Source: Exiguobacterium sibiricum 7-3
Lineage (GTDB): Bacteria > Bacillota > Bacilli > Exiguobacteriales > Exiguobacteriaceae
Direction of reading: 5' to 3'
DNA length: 64,000 nt
Assembly: GCF_000620865.1 (NCBI RefSeq)
Contig: NZ_KK211190.1
Location: forward strand, 1,935,971 to 1,999,970
Part shown: positions 56,924-64,000 of the stretch, one piece after another
How the letters are laid out: the number at the start of each line of letters is the position of its first letter
How positions within the stretch are numbered: position 1 is the stretch's first letter
Program-made: the position numbers and the translations under genes
The notes under the pieces: generated by a model
Seen by the model: the letters and a program-made list of their open reading frames with translations, nothing else
Databases searched by the model: none
What the model was told of the DNA's origin: nothing

Positions 56924-58192
56924 TCAAGCGTACGGTTTAACGATTGAAATCGCACGATTTTCAAGCGCGAACAATTCATCGAACCGGGCTTCGATTTCTT
57001 CTTTTGTAATCGATGCAATCAAGGTCGGTAACGTGAATAGATTCGTTCCGGCAAGTGCATGACGTGAGAATTGATTAGCAATGAATTCGGGTGAGTTCAA
57101 CGACCGTAAGAACTTTCCTTGCATCATATTACGTTTCCGGACGACTTCCGTCTCTTCGAACTCGGGACGAACAGATAATAATTTTTCATATGCTGTGATG
57201 AAGCGGTCCGGATCTTCCGTCTCCATCCCGAATGTCGCAAATGCAAATTCTTCTTCACTCGAATAATCAAAGCTGAACGTATCATCGATCAGGCCGTCTT
57301 CATACAGCTCGAGATACGTCGAAGACGTTTGGTCAAATAACAGGTGTAACAACAGTTCGCTTGTCAGTTCCCGACGCAATTGTTCCTGTCCACCGAGTGA
57401 ACTGTCTTTATAACCGATCAAGACTTTTGGTGACTTGACGTCCAGTTCCAGTTCAAATCGTTTACGGAAGACATTTTTCGGCTCGATACCGTAATCACGT
57501 TCGATTGCCGGACGATCCGTGTAATCTTTTTTCGCCTGATTCGCTTTGATCAAGGCAAGCGTCTCGGCGGGATCAATATTACCGACGACGAACAGGACCA
57601 TATTGGACGGATGATAGAACGTCCGGTAACACGTATAGAGATCGTCCGCTGTAATTTGATCAATTGATTCCGGCGTACCGGCGATGTCGATCCGGACCGG
57701 ATGTTTCGCATACATCGATTCGATCAGACCAAAAAATAAACGCCATCCCGGATTATCTTGATACATCTGGATTTCCTGTGTGATGATGCCTTTTTCTTTT
57801 TCGACACTCTCTTCCGTGAAGTACGGATCCTGGACGAAGTCAATCAACGTTTCAAGATTTTGTTCAATCAACGATGTCGCAGAGAACAGATACGCGGTAC
57901 GCGAGAACGATGTGAAGGCATTCGCCGATGCACCGAGTCGCCCGAACTCTTGGAAGACATCCCCTTGTTCCGACTCAAACATCTTGTGCTCAAGAAAATG
58001 CGCGATGCCATCCGGGACATTGACCCACTGTCCATCTTTTTTAAAGCGGTTATCAATCGATCCGTAACGCGTCGTAAACGTCGCATACGTCTTTTCGTAA
58101 CCTTTTTTCTGAAGTAAATACACAGCAAGTCCGTTATCGAGCTGCTCAAAAAATACTGTTTCGTCTGTATCGTGATACGTCAACTGTTCCAT
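56924..58192 (-). CDS. ymfH: M16 zinc peptidase (YmfH), catalytic partner
   Basis: 422 residues. HFLEH (His65, Glu68, His69) is the HxxEH zinc motif, and a further Glu near KGIITQEIQMY completes it. The start shares a base with the ymfF stop (TAATG), so the two are coupled. YmfF/YmfH resemble the albE/albF-type peptidase pairs; the natural substrate is unknown. Confidence 0.93.
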   Translation of the reverse strand: MEQLTYHDTDETVFFEQLDNGLAVYLLQKKGYEKTYATFTTRYGSIDNRFKKDGQWVNVPDGIAHFLEHKMFESEQGDVFQEFGRLGASANAFTSFSRTAYLFSATSLIEQNLETLIDFVQDPYFTEESVEKEKGIITQEIQMYQDNPGWRLFFGLIESMYAKHPVRIDIAGTPESIDQITADDLYTCYRTFYHPSNMVLFVVGNIDPAETLALIKANQAKKDYTDRPAIERDYGIEPKNVFRKRFELELDVKSPKVLIGYKDSSLGGQEQLRRELTSELLLHLLFDQTSSTYLELYEDGLIDDTFSFDYSSEEEFAFATFGMETEDPDRFITAYEKLLSVRPEFEETEVVRKRNMMQGKFLRSLNSPEFIANQFSRHALAGTNLFTLPTLIASITKEEIEARFDELFALENRAISIVKPYA

Positions 58193-59445
58193 TATTCTTC
58201 ACCTCGCAATAGATAAACTGCCTCAAGCTCGATCGTTGCTGCTAAACGGACGACATCCTCACGTGTTGCCGTCTCGATGAGATGAATCTCATCTTCAAGC
58301 GTCAGTCCCCGCATCTTCGATCCATTCAACCAGCCGATCAATTGTCCCGGCTGATCCAGAATTTGCCGACGGGCATTGATTAACATCGCCTTCGTCTGCG
58401 TCAGTTCCTCATCCGTGAACTGCCCCGCTTTGAGATCCTTCAGTTGTTCGCCGATAATCGTCTCGGCTCGCTCCGCCTGTTTTGTCTCGACGCCGGCATA
58501 GACGTAAAGTGCACTGTTCAAAGCTGCATAACGGGATGCTGCGTAATACGCGAGACTTTCTTTTTCACGGACATTCATGAACAGCTTCGAATGCGGGAAT
58601 CCGCCGAATAGCCCGTTAACAATTTGCATCCGAATTGAATCAACGGACGTCGGATCGACACTGACACGATATCCCAAATGCAATTTACCTTGTTTGATTG
58701 GTTGCGTCTCTGATGAACGTTTGACACCCATCACTTGTTTTTGAGCCGGAATATAATGACTTGCCTTTTCCTCGTGGGAAGGTAAGAACGATAACGCATC
58801 TTCCATCTCATCTTGCGTGACATGACCGACGACAAATACATCAATCCGGTCCTGTTCGACCATCGAACGATATGTATCGCGTAAGGAAGCCGGTGTGATT
58901 TGTTCCAGTGCCTCAAGTGTACCGAGTGAAGATAACGAAACCGCTTCTCCCGGTGCCATCAGCTCGAGCAAACGCTGTTGGGCAAAACGCATCTTATCAT
59001 CGTATAACGAGCTGATCCGGAGAGCATGCAAGCGTTTTTCTTGTTTGACGAACTGTTCCCGGAATCCACCCTCTGTCAAGTCTGGATAAAATATCATCTG
59101 TTCGAGTAGATCAAGTGCCTCCTGAAGCAACGTCTCATGTCGGACAAGGTCGCCGCGAACAACATCGAGTTGGAATGAGATAACATGTTCTTCGCCGAAT
59201 TTCGAGGCATCGGCATATAGACCCGCATCGTATAGTGTCTCAAGAGGTTCCCGTAAAGCTTTCATCGACGGATAGGCGGCTGTCGACTTCTCCATGATAT
59301 ATGGCAACAAGGCACGGCTCGTCAGCGTCTTCTCTTCGAGTGGTGCTGAAAACGTCACGAGGACCGTCGTCGTCTTGAATTTATCGGTCGGAACGAGATG
59401 AAATGTCGTTCCTTTTTTGTTCCACGTTTGAAATGACTGACTCAT
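58192..59445 (-). CDS. ymfF: M16 peptidase-like partner (YmfF), inactive-site subunit
   Basis: 417 residues of the M16 fold, but at the HxxEH position it reads PYIMEKST, so the zinc ligands are missing. Probably a structural or substrate-binding subunit paired with YmfH, as in mitochondrial processing peptidase. The ATG overlaps the stop of the PduO-type gene by four bases. Confidence 0.92.
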   Translation of the reverse strand: MSQSFQTWNKKGTTFHLVPTDKFKTTTVLVTFSAPLEEKTLTSRALLPYIMEKSTAAYPSMKALREPLETLYDAGLYADASKFGEEHVISFQLDVVRGDLVRHETLLQEALDLLEQMIFYPDLTEGGFREQFVKQEKRLHALRISSLYDDKMRFAQQRLLELMAPGEAVSLSSLGTLEALEQITPASLRDTYRSMVEQDRIDVFVVGHVTQDEMEDALSFLPSHEEKASHYIPAQKQVMGVKRSSETQPIKQGKLHLGYRVSVDPTSVDSIRMQIVNGLFGGFPHSKLFMNVREKESLAYYAASRYAALNSALYVYAGVETKQAERAETIIGEQLKDLKAGQFTDEELTQTKAMLINARRQILDQPGQLIGWLNGSKMRGLTLEDEIHLIETATREDVVRLAATIELEAVYLLRGEE

Positions 59446-59993
59446 GCTTCTCCATCCTTTCGTTTAAACACATGGGCACTGCGTAAATATTCGATGTCCG
59501 CTTTTTCATTGACCGCGTTTTCGTAACGGGCCGCTGTAAAGAAGAAATCGCTTAGACGGTTGATGAACGGTAATAAATGGTGGGCCTGTTCGACATCCAC
59601 CATCGCCCGTTCGACACGCCGGCAGACAGTCCGCGCAACATGCAGGCAAGCTGCTGCTTCCGTGCCTCCAGGTAAGATGAACTTATCGAGCGGCGGCGAC
59701 AGTTCCGTTAGACTGTCAATCCAACTTTCGAGATCTTCTGTAGCAGTCGTGCTCAGACGGGATGCTTTCGGTTCGACATACATTAAGTCACTCCCGCAAT
59801 CGAACAAGACGTGCTGGATAACTGTCAATTGTTCTTTGACTTCGATTGATGTCGCTTTTGTCCGGGCCAGTCCGACAAAACTGTTCAGTTCGTCCAGTTC
59901 GCCCATTAGTGTAATCCGGACATCATTTTTTTTGACACGTCCACCGACGAGTGATGTATCTCCCTCATCACCTGATTTAGTATAGATTTTCAA
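59442..59993 (-). CDS. Cob(I)alamin adenosyltransferase, PduO type
   Basis: 183 residues starting LKIYTKSGDEGDTSLVGG from a TTG, eight bases behind AGGAG; upstream in-frame sequence belongs to resE in another frame. The N-terminal KSGDxGxTSL, FVGLAR and the C-terminal helices with RRVERAMV are typical of PduO/CobO2 ATP:cob(I)alamin adenosyltransferases. Makes adenosylcobalamin. No cobalamin genes are adjacent; the gene sits between resE and ymfF and overlaps ymfF by four bases. Confidence 0.93.
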   Translation of the reverse strand: MKIYTKSGDEGDTSLVGGRVKKNDVRITLMGELDELNSFVGLARTKATSIEVKEQLTVIQHVLFDCGSDLMYVEPKASRLSTTATEDLESWIDSLTELSPPLDKFILPGGTEAAACLHVARTVCRRVERAMVDVEQAHHLLPFINRLSDFFFTAARYENAVNEKADIEYLRSAHVFKRKDGEA

Positions 59994-60013
59994 ACGACTC
60001 ACTCCTATAGCGA

Positions 60014-60045
60014 AAGGAAGCGAATCATAAAGTTCGCTTCCTTTG
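60014..60045. repeat. Inverted repeat spanning the resE stop codon
   Basis: AAAGGAAGCGAA pairs with TTCGCTTCCTTT around a TCATAAAG loop. The T-rich tail (seven T) is on the plus strand, opposite to the local genes, so it is not a normal terminator for resE; it could be an RNA stability element before the PduO gene. Confidence 0.7.
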
Positions 60046-61752
60046 TTTTTTTGGTAATTGAATTCGGAAAATGGATCCTTTACCCAGCTCACTTTCGACC
60101 TGGACTTCCCCATCGTGCGACCGGACAACGTTTGCAACAATCGCAAGACCGATTCCAGTTCCTGTCTTGCCACGTGTCCGGGCTTTGTCCGCCTTGTAAA
60201 AACGGTCAAAGACGAACGGAACATCTTCTTCCGGAATACCGTCCCCTGAATCAATTACAGATAAAGATATAGTTTCCCTATCTTCCGTGATTTCAATCTT
60301 AATTTGGCCATCTTCCGTATACCGCAACGCATTTCCAAGCAGGTTCGTCATCACTTGATCCATTTGATCCGGATCGGCTTCAAACTGAGCGTCAGGACCG
60401 GTCACTTCAAATGAGACCCGCTTTTCAAGCCCCATCTGTTTGAACTTCTTGATCATCCGGTTGGCGAACGGAACCGCATCGATCGATTCAATCCGTTTTT
60501 CCTGATACCCGGCTTCCATCCGTGCCAAATCAAGCAAATCATTGACGAGGCGGGACAACCGTTGTGACTCATCGTAAATGATGGACGCAAACTCTTTTGT
60601 CGCCTCATCACTTTCCGTCATACCGTCGACAATCGCTTCTGAATAACCTTGCAACATGACGAGCGGCGTCCGCAATTCATGACTGACGTTTGCGACGAAG
60701 TCGGCACGCATTTTCTCGAGTTGCTGGGCTTCCGTCATATCACGCAGGACGGCAACTGCTCCGATTTGCTCTTCCTGCTCAAGCAACGGGCTGACGATGA
60801 TGATATAAAAGCGGCCATCCCGTTCAAAGGACACCGTCATTTCTTTTTCTTTGCGCATAACCGTCTGGAACAATTCGATCAACTCATCCGGAACCGGTCC
60901 CCCCGCCAAAAATGCCTCGGCCGGCGGATTAGTTGCCAGTAACTCACCTGATTCCGAGAAGGTCAAGACTCCGTCCGCCATACACCTTAGGATGGACGAT
61001 AACAAATGACGTTCCTTATCAAGATCCGTGACATACTGATTGAGTTGACTGCTCATTTCATTAAACGCAAGCGCCAAATCACCAATTTCGTCACGCGAAC
61101 GCTGGGTCAGACTCTGATCAAACTTTCCTTCACCGGCCTCGACGACTGCTTGACGAATCGTGCGGAGCGGTGCCGTAATCCGGGTCGACAGGAAGAAGGC
61201 AAAGACGGTCGTTCCGATGATTGCCAGCAACACACAGAGCTGAATGATTTGTCGTGCCCCTTCATTCGCCTGTTCGATGTTCGTCAACTGTTCGATCAGA
61301 TACATCGTCCCGCTGCCGCTTTCCGTGATGAACGGAGCACGGTAAGCAAGTGCCGCTTTTCCATTAAACGTCTCATAGTTCCCGATGGCCGTCTCCCCTT
61401 CTTCACCGTCAACGGCTTTCCAGTTCTGACGTTCGAGTTCTTTGATGATCCGCTTTGCTTTTGTTTCCGAGATATTCGTTTCGACCGTATTGTCCTTCGT
61501 CGTCGCAATCAAGGTCGCCCCGTAAATATCGGTAATCTCGATAGCGGTCGCCGATCCTTCTTCCAGTCCGCTGTGGGCCTGAAAGACCGTTTCGACCTGC
61601 TGACCGAGTTTTGCCAGATGGCCCCGCTCCTGTTCGATATGGAATGAATTAAAAAATTCGAGTAATAAAATCGTCAAGGCAATCAAGACGACGGAAACGA
61701 GTAATAAAATCGTCCCCCACAATTTAATGACGACGCTCTGTAACCATTTCAT
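60025..61752 (-). CDS. resE: Redox-responsive sensor histidine kinase ResE
   Basis: 575 residues. Two membrane helices (about 13-35 and 167-190) with an outside domain between them; HAMP; PAS (about 245-340); phospho-accepting His358 in NVSHELRTPL; HATPase with GNALRYTEDG and TGTGIGLAIV. Pairs with ResD; with resB-resC beside it, the ResE identity is better than WalK. In B. subtilis ResDE responds to oxygen limitation and nitric oxide. Confidence 0.93.
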   Translation of the reverse strand: MKWLQSVVIKLWGTILLLVSVVLIALTILLLEFFNSFHIEQERGHLAKLGQQVETVFQAHSGLEEGSATAIEITDIYGATLIATTKDNTVETNISETKAKRIIKELERQNWKAVDGEEGETAIGNYETFNGKAALAYRAPFITESGSGTMYLIEQLTNIEQANEGARQIIQLCVLLAIIGTTVFAFFLSTRITAPLRTIRQAVVEAGEGKFDQSLTQRSRDEIGDLALAFNEMSSQLNQYVTDLDKERHLLSSILRCMADGVLTFSESGELLATNPPAEAFLAGGPVPDELIELFQTVMRKEKEMTVSFERDGRFYIIIVSPLLEQEEQIGAVAVLRDMTEAQQLEKMRADFVANVSHELRTPLVMLQGYSEAIVDGMTESDEATKEFASIIYDESQRLSRLVNDLLDLARMEAGYQEKRIESIDAVPFANRMIKKFKQMGLEKRVSFEVTGPDAQFEADPDQMDQVMTNLLGNALRYTEDGQIKIEITEDRETISLSVIDSGDGIPEEDVPFVFDRFYKADKARTRGKTGTGIGLAIVANVVRSHDGEVQVESELGKGSIFRIQLPKKQRKRTL

Positions 61753-61754
61753 CG

Positions 61755-62471
61755 TCAGGCGGGATTATTCTCGAACTTGTACCCGACACCCCAAACCGTC
61801 GTGATCATTTGGGCTGCACTTGGTGACAGACGGTTCAGTTTTTCACGCAGTCGTTTGACATGTGTATCGACGGTCCGTAAGTCTCCGAAAAACTCATAGT
61901 TCCAGACTTCTTTCAGTAATTGTTCCCGCGAAAAGACTTTATCCGTCTGTTTCGCCAGGAAATACAGCAATTCATATTCTTTTGGTGTCAAGTTGACTTC
62001 CTGCGATTCGACTGTCACCCGGTGGGCATCATTATCAATCGTCAAATGCGGGAAGACGATGACGTCTTTTGTTTTCGCATCCGTATGCAGGAATTTTGTT
62101 GCACTGGCCCGGCGTAAAATCGCTTTGACGCGGAGTACGACTTCACGGGGACTGAACGGTTTGACGATATAATCATCCGCGCCCATCTCAAAACCGTGAA
62201 CCCGGTTCGTCTCTTCGCCTTTTGCCGTCAGCATGACGATCGGTGTTGCTTTCGTTTTACGCAGTTCTTCACAGACCTGCATGCCATCAAGCTTCGGCAT
62301 CATCAAATCAAGTAGAATCACATCATATTCCGTTTCAAGTGCCATCTCGAGAGCCGTTTCTCCATTGTCGGCTTCTTCAATCGTAAAGTTCTCACGTTCG
62401 AGATACATTTTTAATAAACGTCGAATCCGTTCCTCGTCATCAACGACTAAAATACGCGCTTCTTCTGACAT
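61755..62471 (-). CDS. resD: Response regulator ResD (OmpR/PhoB family)
   Basis: 238 residues. Receiver domain with Asp55 in ILLDLMMPKLDG, TAKGEE and YIVKPFSPRE; C-terminal winged helix (NLTPKEYELLYFLA, RTVDTHVKRLREKL). Activates genes for anaerobic and respiratory growth. Starts behind GGGAGG; three bases separate it from resE. Confidence 0.96.
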   Translation of the reverse strand: MSEEARILVVDDEERIRRLLKMYLERENFTIEEADNGETALEMALETEYDVILLDLMMPKLDGMQVCEELRKTKATPIVMLTAKGEETNRVHGFEMGADDYIVKPFSPREVVLRVKAILRRASATKFLHTDAKTKDVIVFPHLTIDNDAHRVTVESQEVNLTPKEYELLYFLAKQTDKVFSREQLLKEVWNYEFFGDLRTVDTHVKRLREKLNRLSPSAAQMITTVWGVGYKFENNPA

Positions 62472-62587
62472 CAGTTGATTCCTCCCATGAACTAATCTGT
62501 CTCACTCTATCCTACTACTCTCCTAGTATACTATGAAACAAAAGAAATAGCGTCTCTGACCGCGGAAATCAATCGTCTCGCCCAAAA

Positions 62588-62633
62588 AAGGATGGACGAC
62601 GGAAGTTCTCTTCCGTCGTCCATCCTTGAATGA
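62588..62633 (-). terminator. Strong terminator between resC and resD
   Basis: A perfect 17-bp stem (62588-62604 with 62611-62627), six-base loop, six T on the minus strand. Separates resBC from resDE transcripts. Confidence 0.96.
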
Positions 62634-62658
62634 TGATTCTACTAGTTGATTTCGTTAC

Positions 62659-63825
62659 TTATGCGTATGAGTGAAGACCGGCAACGACCAAGTTAACGAA
62701 GACGAGGTTGAACATGATGACGGCAAATCCACCGACACATAACCACGCTGATTTTTTACCGATCCAGCCGCGCTGAATCCGCATGTGCAGGTAGAAGACA
62801 TAGAACAGCATGGTAATCAAGGCCCATACTTCTTTCGGATCCCAACCCCAATAACGGCTCCAAGCCATCTGTGCCCAAATCATTGCAAAAATCAATCCAC
62901 CGAGAATGAAGACCGGCAAACCGATTGCGATCGCACGGTAGCTGATTTCATCTGCTGTCTCAAGATCAATCTTACGGGCGATTGGTTTGAGGCTCTCTGC
63001 CAAACGTTTCCGTAAAATGACGAAACGAAGCAGGATGTATAAGACGAAACCGCCAATCAGTGACCACAAGACTGTATTGACTTTATTGGCATTGAGGAAA
63101 TTCGGCAATTCGATGACAGCGCCAGAACCGGAAATGATTTTTCCGTTTTCAGGACCTGTTAAGACCGGCATCGTATAGTCATGTTGCATCGTCGCACCGT
63201 TTTTCGCGACATATTCGATCGTCGAATTCGTTCCGAGTGCGTTAAACAATAATCCGACAATGATATAACCGACGACACACACGAGTGAGAACATGACGAC
63301 TTCAAGCCATGTCCGTGTTTTCGATTCTTTGTTGAAATCTGTCGCATGGATCAAGTACAGCAATCCGGTCGCGAAGCTGACCGCAAGAATTCCTTCTCCG
63401 AGTGCTGCCGTCGTGACGTGAATTTTCAACCAGACACTTTGAAGTGCCGGAATCAACGGTTGAACTTCATCTGGGAACATCGACGCGTAAGCGATGACAA
63501 GCAACGCGACCGGCATCGCAATTAATCCCAGGACGTTATTACGGTAAATACCATAGACGATCAGGAAGCCAAGCACCATCATCATCCCGAAGAATGTCGT
63601 GTACTCATATAAGTTCGAGACCGGTACGTGTCCGGCTCCTGCCCAACGTGTAAAGAAGTAACCAAGCTGCGTTGCAAATCCAAGGATTGCGAGTGAGAAA
63701 GCAATCTTACCGGAACGGGTCGGTCCCTTTTTCCCACTGGTCGCAACTGCAAAGAATCCGGTACTGATCAGATATAAGATAAAAGACGTAAGCAGTAAAT
63801 TACCGCTTAAACTAAGCAGATTCAT
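62659..63825 (-). CDS. resC: Cytochrome c biogenesis protein ResC (CcsA)
   Basis: 388 residues, about eight helices. The tryptophan-rich WAQMAWSRYWGWDPKEVWAL is the WWD-type haem-handling signature. It delivers haem to apocytochrome c on the outer face, with ResB. AGAGGGGG precedes the ATG, which overlaps the resB stop by four bases. Confidence 0.96.
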   Translation of the reverse strand: MNLLSLSGNLLLTSFILYLISTGFFAVATSGKKGPTRSGKIAFSLAILGFATQLGYFFTRWAGAGHVPVSNLYEYTTFFGMMMVLGFLIVYGIYRNNVLGLIAMPVALLVIAYASMFPDEVQPLIPALQSVWLKIHVTTAALGEGILAVSFATGLLYLIHATDFNKESKTRTWLEVVMFSLVCVVGYIIVGLLFNALGTNSTIEYVAKNGATMQHDYTMPVLTGPENGKIISGSGAVIELPNFLNANKVNTVLWSLIGGFVLYILLRFVILRKRLAESLKPIARKIDLETADEISYRAIAIGLPVFILGGLIFAMIWAQMAWSRYWGWDPKEVWALITMLFYVFYLHMRIQRGWIGKKSAWLCVGGFAVIMFNLVFVNLVVAGLHSYA

Positions 63826-64000
63826 TTCGATTCCCCCTCTTCCCGCAACTTCTGCCGGTCTTCCAGTTGCGGAAGTCCCACTTCAGTCAAGGCGAGATTG
63901 ACTTCTTTTTGAAGTCCAAGTGCGTTTTTATTCGTAAATCCGGCAATGTTAATCTGCCCGTTTGTTTCTTTTAACCAGAGTCTGCGGTGTGGCCAGTACA
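63822..64000 (-). CDS. resB: Cytochrome c biogenesis protein ResB, 3' end only
   Basis: The last 58 codons are in the window: YWPHRRLWLKETNGQINIAG, then GFTNKNALGLQKE and a charged end to TGA at 63822-63824. This is the ResB/Ccs1 C-terminal domain, partner of ResC. Assigned from the tail sequence, the overlap with resC and the conserved res order. Confidence 0.85.
   Translation of the reverse strand, partial: YWPHRRLWLKETNGQINIAGFTNKNALGLQKEVNLALTEVGLPQLEDRQKLREEGESK

Noticed and set aside
61006-61647. Open frame of 213 codons on the plus strand inside resE
   Set aside because: Shadow of the resE reading frame; low-complexity, no start signals, no homology recognised.
1-64000. tRNA, rRNA, CRISPR array, transposon or prophage
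   Set aside because: None of the required repeats, conserved RNA segments or mobile-element genes could be seen.

Overview
The window is a 64 kb chromosomal segment from a low-GC Gram-positive of the order Bacillales, most likely Exiguobacterium (inference). The gene order ymfF-ymfH-ymfI-ymfK-rodZ-pgsA-cinA-recA-rny-ymdB-spoVS and the ricA-mutS-mutL group match the Bacillus subtilis backbone. Shine-Dalgarno sites are strong (AGGAGG type), and the operators seen are typical of Firmicutes (T-box, cre, LexA/DinR box, Fur box). There is no rRNA, tRNA, CRISPR array, prophage, transposase or insertion sequence. It reads as an ordinary core chromosome with a few accessory inserts; no clearly new defence or mobile system is visible.

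Layout. 1-21.6 kb is mixed-strand accessory metabolism and transport: a truncated ABC exporter, a secreted SH3/NlpC-P60 hydrolase, a HTH-TPR regulator divergent from an MFS pump with paired palindromic operators, a luciferase-like flavoenzyme, a stress FMN protein, a cation diffusion facilitator coupled to an alkyltransferase-like protein, a phenylalanine hydroxylase under a tyrosine-type T-box, an aromatic-acid-exporter-like protein, the fruRKA fructose operon, an FAA hydrolase, a SulP transporter and a TetR/drug pump pair. 21.6-33 kb (minus strand) holds anaerobic ribonucleotide reductase nrdDG, an orphan sensor kinase, a frameshifted tmrB-like gene, lrgAB, mutL, mutS and ricA.

33-43 kb is an insert between ricA and kbl relative to B. 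subtilis: a frameshifted alkA-type glycosylase, a DUF445 protein, an orphan small protein, a CrtI-like oxidoreductase overlapping an unusual lipoprotein-hydrolase fusion, and a Fur-controlled siderophore ABC operon. 43-59.4 kb returns to the conserved backbone: kbl-tdh, korBA, spoVS, ymdB, rny, LexA-controlled recA, cinA, pgsA, rodZ, ymfK, ymfI, ymfH, ymfF. 59.4-64 kb joins a PduO-type cobalamin adenosyltransferase to resE-resD and, beyond a strong terminator, resC and the 3' end of resB.

Themes that connect the genes: RNA turnover (rny, ymdB, ricA), DNA repair (mutSL, recA with cinA, the alkA remnant, the alkyltransferase-like protein), oxygen and redox adaptation (resBCDE, nrdDG, korAB), and envelope maintenance (pgsA, rodZ, lrgAB, NlpC/P60). 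Two genes each appear to be missing exactly one base; these may be true pseudogenes or consensus errors.
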